From contig JAYKKT010000086.1 in NCBI GenBank assembly GCA_036023115.1, forward strand, positions 14,151,501-14,215,500: DNA of 64,000 bases, written 5' to 3'. The notes beneath the pieces were generated by a model. The model was not told the origin of the DNA, searched no databases, and worked only from the letters and a program-made list of their open reading frames with translations. A program made the position numbers and the translations under genes. Source of the DNA: Brasenia schreberi (lineage: Eukaryota; Streptophyta; Magnoliopsida; Nymphaeales; Cabombaceae). Each line of letters opens with the position of its first letter. The stretch's first letter is position 1. Below, piece by piece: positions 50,401 through 64,000 of the stretch.

Positions 50401-52904
50401 ACCCATTTTGTCTCTTGTAAACATAGAATATGAATCTTTCTCCGAATCATAGTATCTACCACCTCCATTAGCTTACCCGATAATGTTCCGATATTCCAAG
50501 AACCAATATGAATCTTATTATCTAGGACTAGCTTCCTTACCCCCCGCATCCGTCCATAATCAAAATGCGAAGACCCTCTCTGAAAATTTTTCACTACATT
50601 CGGGCGGCAATGTAGCGGGACTAACTTCTTTACCCACACCCGTCCATGATGTGGGAACCCTCTCTGCAATTGATTCACTACATTCGGGCGAAAATGTAGT
50701 GGCCCTTGCTTACTTCTTACTGCATTCGGGCTCTGCAGCACGTCGCTAGGCAGGAACGCCCCAAAGCAATGCTCATAATTTTTGTAATCCATGTTGTAGA
50801 AATCCGACGAAGTTTTACGCTGGCTGTCGGAAGCCTAACACAACCCTCCTCCTTTATCCGGGCTTGGGACCGGCAATGCAAGGGTGATCCCTTACATGGG
50901 CGGAGTTCTATTTATCCGTGAGTTACAAAAAAAAATTGCAATTTTTTTTTTTGGACATGCCGCACCGACACGGTGTCAGTGTCGCACCAGTGTCGGGGTC
51001 GACACTCCACCCCTTAGAAGTGTCTGTGTGACTTAGGCACCCCATGTGACTGGAAGATGATGATTCTAGTCAATGAAATAATAATCACAAGATAAAACAT
51101 TTGATCAAACAAAACCACACCCAAATTCGAAAAAGAATTAGTAATATAAGTAGTATAAGGTTCAACAGTTTTGCAATCTAAAACTGCACAAATGTACTCA
51201 CTTTAACATATTCAAGGTCTTCCCTTAGCTGGGAAAGCTGTCCAGAGATTTGGTCCTGTGCAACACGATCAGCTGTCTTTTGCAATTTCTCCAAACGCCT
51301 TATTCTTCTTTCGATCTTCCTTCTCTCTATGCAGACAAAAACAAAGGACCCAAAACACAGGACATCAACACAAACAAAATTTGAGACAAGAAAATCTGGG
51401 GAATCACAGTCAATCCAACCCATGCTGCGTTTACATCCAAAGAGAATGCAAAACATACCAAAAAACTTTACTCGACGATACCGCAATGACAGTTTTCGCT
51501 CTATTGCTGAACGGTTTACAATCTCAATTCGTTGTTTTAGCTCTTCCAATCTCTTTCCTTGAGCATTCCTCACTTCAGCTGGAAGATTCTATGACAACCA
51601 TTGGAGTAAAAGAGAGTCAACTCAATAATTTGAAAAGCAAAGAGATTCAAGACCAAAAGCAGCAAACTGTTGCATAAAAAAGCACATAGCTGTCTAAACA
51701 TTTAAACATAAGCAAATACCGAAGAATACATCCAAAAAGACCAGATATCCATATTTGGCAATGTCAAGAGTTGCCAAGCCCATAAAATAGGCAAGATACC
51801 TGCGCATATGCATGTGCGAATGCACTTGCCCATCTAGAATACAGACAACTTCAGAAAATTGACCGAGCAAAACTTAGTTCCTAGCTCACTGGCTTTTTAA
51901 TAAAACATCTGAGCCATCCAATCCGAACACTTCCATTGTCAAACTACAAAAGTTAGGATGCTAGCACCATGTCTTTCCTGGAACATCGTACCTTAAACAT
52001 AATTGAATCTAGGGAAATTGGATTCTGCTCCCCAAGTACCATCTGTGAACGTGTGCCTCAATATAATACACCTTTTTTCTCATTCAATTTAAACCAACTT
52101 AGGCATGTTAAGCACAGACTGTTTAGCATCACTAATGCCTTGAGTTTGTTCCTTTGATATAAGCCTATGGTTTTCATGTCATCGAATTCTCATACATCGA
52201 AAGCCATCGAATTTGTACGCACTTAAAAACCATTATTACACAACATAATACTTTGTTGTATTGACTAAACCATGCAAATCACATCTCTGACAAATATTTC
52301 ATCCGTCCGACCATCGAATCGAGCGGAATAAGTGGGACTGACCACCCCACACAAGGACTTGGGGGGAACCTGACCTCGAAAGGTATGAGAAAACAACAGC
52401 AATTCAAATATGTAAACAAATCCTACTTTAAACATAAACAGTTCCATTTCAAACACTAAGAAATCAATCATAATTGCAATACAAGTGAAATATCTAAAGC
52501 CACAAAACCCTAACCCCAAAAAACTCAAAGAACACCAACCGCCCAATTGGAATTGGCCAAAAAGTTCTACCACTAAATCCAGAACTCCAACAAGAAACCA
52601 TCGATTAGAGTCATTAGACAAGACCCAGAAGACCCCAATAAAGAAATCATGAACAAACCCATCTCATCGGCGTTCAGAGAGAAAGGAACGATGAGGTGGG
52701 GAAAACTTAGGACGGATTGAAGAAGAGTTTAACCTTGCGAAGGAGGACCCTCTCGACGGATCGTATTTGGTTTTTGAGAGAAACGGGCTTGGGCTTCTTC
52801 TTCTTGTCAGGGCCGAGACCTCTGGACGACGACGGCCTTCGACTGATCGGTCCCCGTTGTTGGGTATGGCGGGCCCCCCGTTGTCCGTACCCGCCGTGAG
52901 CCAT
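29402..52904 (-). CDS. EFG1: rRNA-processing protein EFG1 (7 exons)
   Basis: EFG1 is a conserved nucleolar protein for early cleavage of the pre-rRNA leading to 18S rRNA. Minus-strand exons: 52,904-52,734; 51,588-51,459; 51,326-51,202; 46,353-46,215; 45,997-45,883; 30,134-30,071; 29,647-29,402. They sum to 990 nt, 329 codons plus TGA, and all junction phases agree. Residues 1-57 are Gly/Arg-rich and basic ([20 protein letters not shown]). Residues 58-146 are the helical EFG1 core ([40 protein letters not shown]). Then come [14 protein letters not shown], an acidic [15 protein letters not shown] stretch, and a basic tail [14 protein letters not shown] that probably acts as a nucleolar signal. 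The start is the first ATG of the frame; a GTG lies just upstream. All introns are GT-AG. Introns 3, 5 and 6 carry transposons. Exon 6 (64 nt) was found by splice sites and phase. Confidence 0.88.
29811..29971 (+). mobile_element. Mini-RTE (161 bp, 5' and 3' ends only)
   Basis: Lies in EFG1 intron 6. About 80 bp of RTE 5' region (TCCCAAGCTCGATAAAG, GGGTTGTGTTAAGCTTCCGA, CAGCC) is fused to about 80 bp of RTE 3' tail (GGAAACAAAGAATCCATGTA, GCCGACCCC, GGGAAAAGGCTTAGTTGTTG). The whole EN-RT body is missing. The flanking 15-bp duplication TTATAAACTTCAGGT (29,796-29,810 and 29,972-29,986) shows it inserted as a unit. It behaves as a SINE-like, non-autonomous passenger of the RTE family. Confidence 0.85.
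32205..34136 (+). mobile_element. RTE LINE B, nested in hAT 2, with inverted 5' end
   Basis: Flanked by TTCCTCTCTCC (32,194-32,204 and 34,137-34,147). The first 35 bp or so (TTTATCCGGGCTTGAGACCG...) are RTE 5' region in reverse orientation. From about 32,240 the element is in plus orientation: linker ([11 protein letters not shown], 32,250), reverse transcriptase to about 33,500 with frameshifts, C-terminal region, and the tail TATGGGAAAAGGCTTAG with (TTG)n at 34,120. The EN region is deleted. Several stops. It is the youngest layer because it interrupts hAT 2. Confidence 0.85.
34483..36963 (+). pseudogene. hAT 2 transposase, disabled
   Basis: BED-type zinc finger at 34,579-34,640 (CLFC, then RLKHHLAG, with a TAA between them). 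DUF659/catalytic region from 35,271: DGWTD carries the probable first Asp and [11 protein letters not shown] the second. A helical part follows ([31 protein letters not shown]). After an intron (about 36,306-36,390, GT...ACAG) comes the C-terminal dimerisation block [20 protein letters not shown] and CERN, carrying the probable catalytic Glu. An acidic tail ends NDPDYNL at 36,963. Breaks include TAA in the finger, a frameshift near 35,075-35,270, TAA after DEWQ (35,793), and stops near 35,960 and 36,490. The intact protein would cut and paste hAT DNA. Confidence 0.85.
37348..38509 (+). mobile_element. hAT transposon 3, internally deleted, nested in hAT 1
   Basis: 1,162 bp with ends CAATGTTATCC and CAACACTG and the 8-bp duplication GTATTTGT (37,340-37,347 and 38,510-38,517). 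Only the transposase acidic tail remains (about 37,995-38,210, [16 protein letters not shown]) plus the CGATACG-rich subterminal regions. The middle is unrelated non-coding sequence. It is non-autonomous, same family as hAT 1 and 2. Confidence 0.88.
40269..43800 (+). mobile_element. RTE LINE C with internal inverted duplication, nested in hAT 1
   Basis: Flanked by the 10-bp duplication TAGATGGAAC (40,259-40,268 and 43,801-43,810). It has the full 5' end (ACTCCGCTCATGTAAGG), EN region to about 41,460 ([20 protein letters not shown] region decayed; [20 protein letters not shown]), then an RT segment in reverse orientation (41,460-42,322), then RT in forward orientation again (42,326-43,330), the C-terminal region and the tail ending GTTGTTGTTTGTTG. 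The linker before RT is missing. Many stops. Confidence 0.88.
41457..43170. repeat. Long inverted repeat, arms about 850 bp
   Basis: The left arm (about 41,457-42,322) and right arm (about 42,326-43,170) are reverse complements of the same RTE RT stretch. The left arm starts CCTCTGAGGTAACCAAATGA and the right arm ends TCATTTGGTTACCTCAGAGG. The loop is a few tens of bases. Arms differ by point changes and by small direct duplications (about 37 bp in the left arm at 41,800-41,880 and about 80 bp in the right arm at 42,750-42,915). Confidence 0.85.
45394..47596 (-). other. EFG1 exons 4-5 and intron sequence
   Basis: Outside exons 4 and 5 this is ordinary AT-rich intron. At 47,035-47,130 a GC-richer patch (GGCACCCCACTATGTCACAT, GGGTGCGGGTGCGG) may be the end of an older transposon whose other end lies at 50,940-51,045. 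See findings. Confidence 0.4.
47617..50909 (-). mobile_element. RTE LINE D, near full-length, in EFG1 intron 3
   Basis: 3,293 bp in the same orientation as EFG1. The perfect 20-bp target duplication is ATTTATCCGTGAGTTACAAA (47,597-47,616 and 50,910-50,929). The 5' end reads CTCCGCCCATGTAAGGGATC and the 3' end is GGGAAAAGGCTTAGTTGTTG with (GTT)n, no poly(A). A single EN-RT frame fills most of it. A simple-repeat 3' tail and one apurinic-endonuclease-plus-RT protein identify the RTE clade. Removing it leaves an intron of about 1.5 kb. Confidence 0.95.
47661..50792 (-). pseudogene. RTE endonuclease-reverse transcriptase, three nonsense changes
   Basis: One continuous frame of 1,043 codons with three in-frame stops and no frameshift. 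The N-terminal part has a twice-repeated motif ([15 protein letters not shown] and [15 protein letters not shown]). The endonuclease shows [18 protein letters not shown] (Glu), GGDLNGHV (Asp/Asn), TQIDYF (Asp) and TQHRLL (His). A Lys/Ala-rich linker ([20 protein letters not shown]) follows. The RT shows [37 protein letters not shown] and the catalytic FADD. The C-terminal block is [18 protein letters not shown]...RRPQK-like and ends RIHVADPV. Related plant copies are often labelled craniofacial development protein 2-like. The protein nicks target DNA and copies its RNA there. Confidence 0.92.
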
Positions 52905-55479
52905 CACAACACTCCTTCCTCATGCCGCCATTCCCAACTGCACCAAAAGTTCTGTTCTCTCACCGGGTTCGGGTCAGCTTATCCGGCTTCCCCCCACCCC
53001 TTCTCTCTCGCTCGTATGACTGCCAATTCAATACAGGATATCAAAATCTGACACGAAGTCTGTCTCCTCATGATTCGTATTCGCGTCTTGATGATTGCCA
53101 AGATGACACGACTTGAAACCCACACGTGTGTGGTAAGGGATACATGATTTAGGTTGCCTCGTGTCGACTCAAACTAACGCAAAAAAAAAAAGAGGTATTA
53201 TCATATTCAAGTCGATCCAAATACAACATAAAAACAACTCGAATGCTTGCGTTCTACCTTTTCACGTTAAATGAATGTCCACACCGCCGCACATCCGTCT
53301 TCCTCTTTTATCGCATGCATCATAACCTTAGGTGCCAAATGTAACAACATTCGACTTTCTCTTCTTTTCTCATGTTATACTCGTGTTGACACGAAATAGT
53401 AACAATTCATGGATTGGATTGGATTGATGGTGGGTTGTCACAATTTATGCCCCTTACTGACACGGGAATAACATCTTGTGTTCGTGCCTTCCATCTGAAA
53501 GTCATCCTACAACGGAGCCACAAGGCCCTTGTGAGGCTTGACCTTCCTTCAGGACCAACCGCCGTAAGAGCCATGGCAACGCCACAATTTGTGTTATACT
53601 CGGTTTGACTTGTTCATGACACGACCATAATTCAATGCGACACGGAGATGATCTGCAGCTTGCATTCGACACCCTTTTTTCTGAAAATTTTGAGTTATTT
53701 TGTAATTAAAGGTGAACTTGTTACCCTTTAAACAACTTCATAATGTATATGTGCTTTGCCAATTCTGGTGTAACAAAAACATATAATTCAATTGGTTGTT
53801 TCATTTAAGCTTAAAGTCAAACATGGATCAGATGATTTAGAAGTTCAAGCTAAGTTTTGATCAATGCATCTGCCACTACCAATATCAGTGGTTTGTCTGA
53901 AAACGATTAAAGCCTTGATTTAAGGAACCTGTATCATAAACTTTCAACTCAAAATATTCATTCTCATGTTGACACTGGGGTTAGCATATGGTATTTTATC
54001 CAAAACCAAAGCCTAAACAAATCCTTCTCCTGAACTAGTATGGTAAACTACATGAATCTTTGTCACAATGGATATTATGCCACATTAGGAGTTGATTACA
54101 AAATGTTTTTATCGTTTCCTTCCAACACAGTACGGGCCTTTCTCAACAAGTTGTGATCCAATTCTTTTATGGTGTTTATTTGATGTCACCACATGTTTAA
54201 ATCATGAATGTGTTTTAACTTTGTATTAGTCACATTGTTCATCCATGCAGTATAAATAGCTTTTGATATATTAACATTTAAGTCATCACTCAGCTTCAAA
54301 ATGTGTTGACATGTATTTAGGCTTACAGTAACTTTTTATCATTTCTTTTATCAAGTTTAACTCAGTATTTGTCAAGCCTTAAATATGTCTTTTACACGGA
54401 ATCTAAGAGGATAATTATGGATCCCATTCATTGACTTCACAACTTCTTTGAAGTGAAAACAATCATCTTTTTTCTTTTTTATATTAATTTAAACTTTATG
54501 TTAAATATAACTATTTTCTTCGTTTTATATTTGTCACTTTTGTTTTGGTGATAATTGGTATTAAAACCAGGCCATGAGATGGTTCATGGTGACAAACAAC
54601 ACCGATTCGTTCAGCCTTCTTTTTACAACAAGAATTTGGCTTGAAAACTAGTTGTTACACATCTCTCGAGGTTCTCTTCTTCATGAGAAAACAAAAGGAG
54701 AAATTAGAAGGGGAGAGAGAGAGAGAGAGAATGGGATCTAACTTTTGGTGTTAAAGGTGTTTAGAGTGTGTGAATAACAATTGGAGATATATAGATTGCA
54801 AGGGGATTGCTATTCGAAGACCCCTTTTATTAAACATAGACACTTTCTACCCTCCTTGCAAACACTCCCTCTTCTCTGTCCCCTCTTTTTGTTGTTCCTT
54901 CTACTATCATCACCATTTCTCACCACTGTCATTGTTTACTCTAGTGATTACTATAGATAAAACTCTCCCTCTCTTCTCATGCTTCTCACTTTTTCTCTTC
55001 CTCTCTCTCTTCTCTTCTCCTTCATAGGCAACATGGTACAACATACATCCCTTCCCTCCTTTTTTCTTCTCTCCCTCTTCTCCTCTCTCTTCCCCTCTAG
55101 CAAATGTCATTTCGCAAATGCATGTGAGTACATGTGTCTGCTTTGAAACGTAAATGTATTCTGATGTATTTGTTATATGTTAAATATCTTTCTCACATAT
55201 TCTCTATCCTGCATGTATGGTTAGACATAGAAGATTAAAGTGTTATGTAATTACAATTTGATAAAGATCGAACACACATCAAGAGAATTGTACGTCAAGA
55301 ACATGTTTGTGGCTCCAAGTGAACAAGAAGGATAATCAAACAACTTCAATATGCTAATGTTAAACATGAGATTGGCTCTCACATTGTATCACTTGCCGAT
55401 ACGGCTAGAGGTTTGTCATTCAAATAATTCTTTAGAATAGCACGATAAAGTTGACTCTTCTCATGATAGAGATTCTAAT
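52905..55479. other. EFG1 upstream region and AT-rich spacer
   Basis: 52,905-53,060 is GC-richer and is probably the EFG1 promoter and 5' untranslated region. Beyond it no gene is recognised. A short (GA)9 run lies at 54,713-54,730 and a CT-rich tract at 54,960-55,100. Confidence 0.4.
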
Positions 55480-57060
55480 GTAGTAGAGGGTGAAAATATT
55501 GGTGTTGATTCTAATGATGATTAGGAGGGTGATAAGATTAATATTCCTCTAGTTCTATATTTTCTTCTAAGTTTTGGAGGTCACATCACATACAAAGTAT
55601 AACATGGTCAGATAACTTCTAAATATGAGTGATTTGTAATTAAGTTGAATATTTTTTCGTTTTGAATATGATTAGAATTCGATATATACTAAATAAAACT
55701 TGCAAAGTATATTAAAGGTGATCATTGCTCATTCATGACATAAAATGGTCTTAAAATGTAATATAATGGAGAGTTAGTGTAAGAAGTATTGGATCATATT
55801 GCATTACGTGCTTTATGACTACGACAACAATAAAATGACATGAGTGAGATGATTATCATCTTTCATGATATCTATGAGAACATCAACTTTAGATGAATAA
55901 ATACCTTGTTGTACTCACATGTTAGAGGTAGAAACAAAGAAATGAAGTTATTTTACTTGTCTTTTTGAACATGAGTATGAGTGATGTGGAGGTACAAATA
56001 GTCTAGAGTTATAAAGATGCATTGGCTCCCTATATATCAAAGGCATGGGTGGTGTTATACCTTTTATATCATATTGGATATATATTTTACAAAGACAAGT
56101 CAAAAGATAGGATATCAATTATGATTGTACTCTTATTAGCTGATGATGTTGTTTAGAGAGTTTATGAGTATACCCAAAGTACAATGACATTCACTTATTT
56201 ATACTAACAATTGGAAAAGGCTCGTGGGCCAAGTACAATAGTTTTGTAGTTAAATTACTCTACTTCAAATAATAATTATCTTATCTATATTTTTTTGAGT
56301 TAATACAATAAGTTCTTTATAATATTTTAATATAAAATATAATGTGTATTTTAGGCATGAAGCTATAAGTATTTTCTAACCTTTAGAGTCCGTAAACATT
56401 ATTAGAATGTACCTTACACATCTAGTCTTACTTGGTATTATAAGAAGTTGGACCTCATGACAACATATAAGGTACAAATATATAATTTAAATATACTTTG
56501 TAAGTTACATATTTTACAATATTGATAATATCATTTTTCTTTTTCATTACAGATTGATTGATAGATTTATTTTTGGAGAAATTATGTCATAGATAAGTAC
56601 AAACTATCTTGAAATCATAGCTGCATATGTTACTTAGATGTTATGGAGGTACATATATCTGATATAGTTATATCAATTTGGCCATCTATGATACATTCAT
56701 CTTCCTTCATTGAGACAAATGATTGCATATATGCTAGAGAAAACATGTGCATACAAAATGGAGTATAATCCATAAGTGTTGAGAAACACAAATCTCATAT
56801 TGCTTAGACCTATTAGAGCACTTTTATGTCATAAACTCATATGAGTATGATAGAATACATGAATTGATACATCTCTCGCACTCGTCGATTTTTATTAACA
56901 GATTTAGTTTATCGCTATAAATAATTCCTCCCTCCACTAAGCAATAAGCTTACATTATCAAATTTAAGGTAAGTAAACTAGTGTTTTATTATGTTGTTGA
57001 TAGGGTTGATTGAGTGAAGATATTAACTAATACTTAACTATAGTTTATAGTGCTTCAGAG
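55480..57060 (+). pseudogene. Decayed plant-mobile-domain gene
   Basis: Phrases in shifting plus frames follow the C-terminal half of the plant mobile domain (PF10536). These include a DMSEMIIIFHDI-like block at about 55,835-55,870, and a core near 56,085-56,215 that reads KDRISIMIVLLLAD, then VYEYTQSTMTFTYLY and QLEKARGPST. The last matches the conserved (L/G)xxYxWGxAxLAYLYRxLxxA pattern. Stops are frequent throughout. A second, separate PMD relic lies at 10.7 kb. No transposon ends were found. Confidence 0.4.
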
Positions 57061-58542
57061 GTTGTAAGGGTAGTGATACCTATCATATATCAGTTGGATT
57101 GAGGTACACGGTCACTACCTAGGAATATCCTCAAGAAGTGCTATTGATATACATATCTTCTGATTGTCTCCAGTCTTACTCCTACCCATCAACCCCATGA
57201 TGATGATGATGGAAATGACAGATTAAATAGTGGTTAAGGGTTGTACTTATTTGATATCAATAATATATATTTTTTTCTTATCTACAAAATTTAATCATAT
57301 TCTCTCACTCTTCTTTTCAATCAAATGGGATGAAATCCATATCACAATGAATTATAGAATACATAATTACAACACATTATTTGTAGTCAAATAAATATAT
57401 AAGAGTTAATATATGAGAACTACTCATACATATCATGAATAATATTATTTCCTTGTCCTCTCAGTAATATATGTTCATAAATACGCATGTGAAATGATAA
57501 ATCTTAACTAACAACACTTTGATGTCAATTTTGTTCCCACAATAGATAAATAGGTGGCATAGAGTTTTCATCGACCATATATAACTACAATAAGATAGAA
57601 ACAAGTTAAGTATTTATATTTGTAAGAAAAGACAATATAAAATAGATGTTTAAGCATTATATTCCGCTAAAAAGTATCATCTTAATTCAGTATAACACAT
57701 GTACCACAACTCATGCATTTATGGATAGTTGTCATTAAAAAATAATAGAATAAACATTGTTGACATGAAAAAGCATTGCAAGCAATACAATGTAGAATGC
57801 CATTGATACTTCCCCCTTATACAAAATTCAGGAGTATATATGGTGACATGTATCTACTACTACAAACTATTTCATATAAATCTTTAACTTAATTTGCCTT
57901 TCTTTTCTCAAAAGCTCTCCAACGACTAGATATTTACACTTATCATGTTAGTTGACTATGTCGATCTTGAGTGGAATGATTCTTCAATTGCTAAAGAATT
58001 TCCTTTAATTCAACTTTCTCTCTCTATTTTGCATCTTCATCATAAGATATGTGAGATCATCTCCTCTTTATATCAAGCTTTGTTCATAATAGATTGATAG
58101 GTAACAACTTTATCGGTTGATATATTTTAACAAAATGAGTATCTCATGAGCAAATTGCAATCCATGTGAATGTTGTAGCCCGCCCCATGTGCCACTATAA
58201 TGGAACCAATAACTTCTCCTTAATTAGCTTCTTTTATGTTTAAATCAAGTTTGTACCATAAAATATTCTTTTCTAGTATCCTAAGAAGCTCAAGGAAATC
58301 TATAAGATAGCGTCTTCTTATGATTCAAGATATCTTAAATGATTTCAATTCTGTAATTTGTAACTCAATTAACCAATAGAGTTGGCCCCATATTGCATCA
58401 AACTTCTCGATCAAGTTGCCAATAGATCCTTTTAACTTTACATGCACACTCTCGACCTTGCATAACTCTACAAACAATAGCATTTGAACATATATATACA
58501 CATCGTAAACAATACCATATATACATAAATACATCTATATAT

Positions 58543-58577
<35 letters not shown>

Positions 58578-59810
58578 GACATGTATATATACATATATAT
58601 AAATACATGTATGAATATATACATATATACATATACACATATATACTATACATGTTAGTTGTGTGAATGTCAGTTCAAAATCCGACCTGTTCATCCAAAG
58701 ACAATCTTTTTCTTATATAGACCCAACAACTATTGCTTAACATAGAATGATACTTTAGTGAAATTCTTCAAATTCACTTTTAGTAAACCCAATTACTTAA
58801 CATCAATTCTCTCATTTCCAAACTAATGACTTTCTTTCAACTAACACCAAATACATTGGAATATTTTTTTCTTTCTAATGTTCAATACTCTTTGAGATAT
58901 GCCACCTACATAATATAATGTATTGACTCAAGAACATTAATATTAATTTCATTCATCAATATAAGCTCACGATCCATGCATATTACATTAGAAGAACTAC
59001 TACGAGCATATAACTCTCTCAAATACCTTAATAGTCAAATATAATTTATTCCTTCTTCAAACTTAAAAAAGCAAACACTATAGAAAAAGTCCTATTAGTA
59101 AATGTAAATCCCATGACATCATATACCTATTTATTTTATAAATATAATAAATCTCTAATACTTTTGAAAATACACATAATAGTCAAATTGAAGCAAGACT
59201 TACATATATAATATAACACAGCTTCAATTATGTTAATGTTTGCTTCCACTTATAATAACTTTTATGATCTCCTTTCTCAAATTCAATTTAGCATCAATCG
59301 ATCTGCTAACAAATACATATTCTTCTAAATACAATCCAAGAGAATAATTATGTATCCAATTAATCACAGTCAACTTCAATAATCCATCTATTTGACCAGA
59401 TTCTTATAGTAAAAAAAAGATCTTACTTTCTTTGTACTACTCCAGTACCTACTTTAAACATCAATTACTTTTTAACTTCAACAAATAATTAATTTTATTA
59501 TCATGATATTCAATCAATAAATTTGGTACAAAATCGTCTATTTCTTTATTAGTAGTATATATAGATTTCCATTCATCATTTAATATTTTATAAAAGACAT
59601 AACAATGTTTTAAGAGGAATGAAAAACCTAAAGTAGAAAAGAAGATCACTAAACACGTCGACACATACATGTGGGCGTGTATGGTTGGAAGTCAAGAGTA
59701 CACATGCACGTCTTCATTGTGTACCAAACATACATGGGCACATCTGTTCATGACGTGAAAAACAAAGAAGAAACAAAAGAGAGAAAAGGAATGAGAGGGA
59801 AAAAAAGAGC
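57061..59810. other. AT-rich spacer
   Basis: No gene recognised. It contains an (AT)15 tract at 58,545-58,574 followed by TATACATATATACATA-type decayed repeat to about 58,645. Minus-strand frames near 58,330-58,480 (KLKGSIGNLIEKFDAIWGQL) could be a relic but match nothing I know. Confidence 0.45.
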
Positions 59811-59818
59811 AAACTTAC

Positions 59819-60060
59819 TTGTGGCAGTAACGGTGGTGATAGAGAGATACTCGGTGAGGGGCTCACTGACCAAGAAAGAGACGCAAGAGATCGAGGGCGC
59901 TGTATTTTGGAGAGGCAATGTAGGAGAAGATTGAGAGGTCGAAGGATATTTTAGGTAGAAAGGGTCTTCGGAGAGTGTAAACAGTAAAACCGGGTGTGCA
60001 CGTAGCAGCAGCCGAATAAAATAATTGCTGTTGTCCGTCATAAATTCGCACGTCGGCCGT
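59819..60060 (-). other. Possible minus-strand 5' exon, head-to-head with NDUFV2
   Basis: The minus strand here is CT-rich and less AT-biased than the spacer and ends at an exact GTAAGT donor (59,818-59,813). Both minus frames are open for 60-97 codons. It could be the first exon of a divergent transcript sharing the NDUFV2 promoter. No downstream exon was recognised. Confidence 0.25.
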
Positions 60061-60237
60061 TTAAGGTGTGGTTTCTTGCTTCGACCTGATCACATATGAT
60101 CGTGCTCGTGCCACTCAATCGGGCAATGACTAAAATACCCGTGGACGAAAACCACATTTACCGTAAAACGCCTAACGGGCCGAGTCACATCTCCGGGAGG
60201 GACGGCCGGAGTCTCTCTCTTTCTCTCTCTCTCCACG
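60061..60237 (+). promoter_or_regulatory. NDUFV2 promoter and 5' untranslated region
   Basis: A GC-richer stretch ends in a CT-rich leader (GTCTCTCTCTTTCTCTCTCT, then CTCCACG) immediately before the ATG. Pyrimidine-rich leaders are common in plant housekeeping genes. No clear TATA box is seen. Confidence 0.45.

Positions 60238-64000
<3,763 letters not shown>

Noticed and set aside
59671..59934. Lys/Glu-rich plus frame of 87 codons upstream of NDUFV2
   Set aside because: It has no homology and overlaps the CT-rich antisense stretch; probably promoter-region sequence.

Overview
This is nuclear DNA of a flowering plant. The evidence is two intron-split plant housekeeping genes, Ty1/copia and Ty3/gypsy LTR retrotransposons, RTE-clade LINEs, hAT transposons with a BED finger and DUF659, plant-mobile-domain remnants, and AT-rich gene-poor spacers. 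The species cannot be told from the sequence. The window is mostly repeat-derived.

Layout. 1-1,800: a decayed copia scrap. 2,281-7,857: a truncated minus-strand gypsy element with an unusually long (about 3.1 kb) LTR but no reverse transcriptase. 7,858-13,228: gene-poor sequence with a dead plant-mobile-domain gene near 10.7-12.6 kb. 13,258-19,215: a complete but dead copia element with two 422-bp LTRs and a 5-bp target duplication, inserted into an open reading frame that looks like a host exon. 19.9-21.0 kb: an imperfect tandem repeat with a long (TC)n(AT)n microsatellite. 22,758-27,187: a second, 3'-truncated copia relative. 29,402-52,904: the minus-strand rRNA-processing gene EFG1 (7 exons, 329 codons by my reconstruction), stretched over 23.5 kb by transposons in its introns. 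53-60 kb: AT-rich spacer with another dead plant-mobile-domain gene. 60,238 to the right edge: the 5' five exons of NDUFV2, the 24-kDa [2Fe-2S] subunit of mitochondrial complex I.

The most striking structure is in EFG1 intron 5 (15.7 kb). It holds a transposon nest whose junctions are all marked by target-site duplications: a 5'-truncated RTE LINE (30,766-45,378) is split by a hAT element (31,829-44,957). That hAT is itself split by a second hAT of the same family (32,073-37,265, which carries another LINE at 32,205-34,136), by a deleted third hAT (37,348-38,509), and by a LINE with an internal inverted duplication (40,269-43,800). Removing the insertions leaves two hAT elements of about 3.22 and 3.25 kb and an ancestral intron of about 1.1 kb, so the dissection is self-consistent. 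Intron 3 holds a nearly intact 3.3-kb RTE LINE with a perfect 20-bp target duplication and only three in-frame stops. Very short copies carrying just the RTE 3' tail lie in EFG1 intron 6 and NDUFV2 intron 3.

I see no CRISPR, operon or prokaryotic feature and no clearly new enzymatic system. The points worth checking are the nest, the roughly 850-bp-arm hairpin inside it, the tail-only RTE insertions, and two non-canonical splice sites in NDUFV2.
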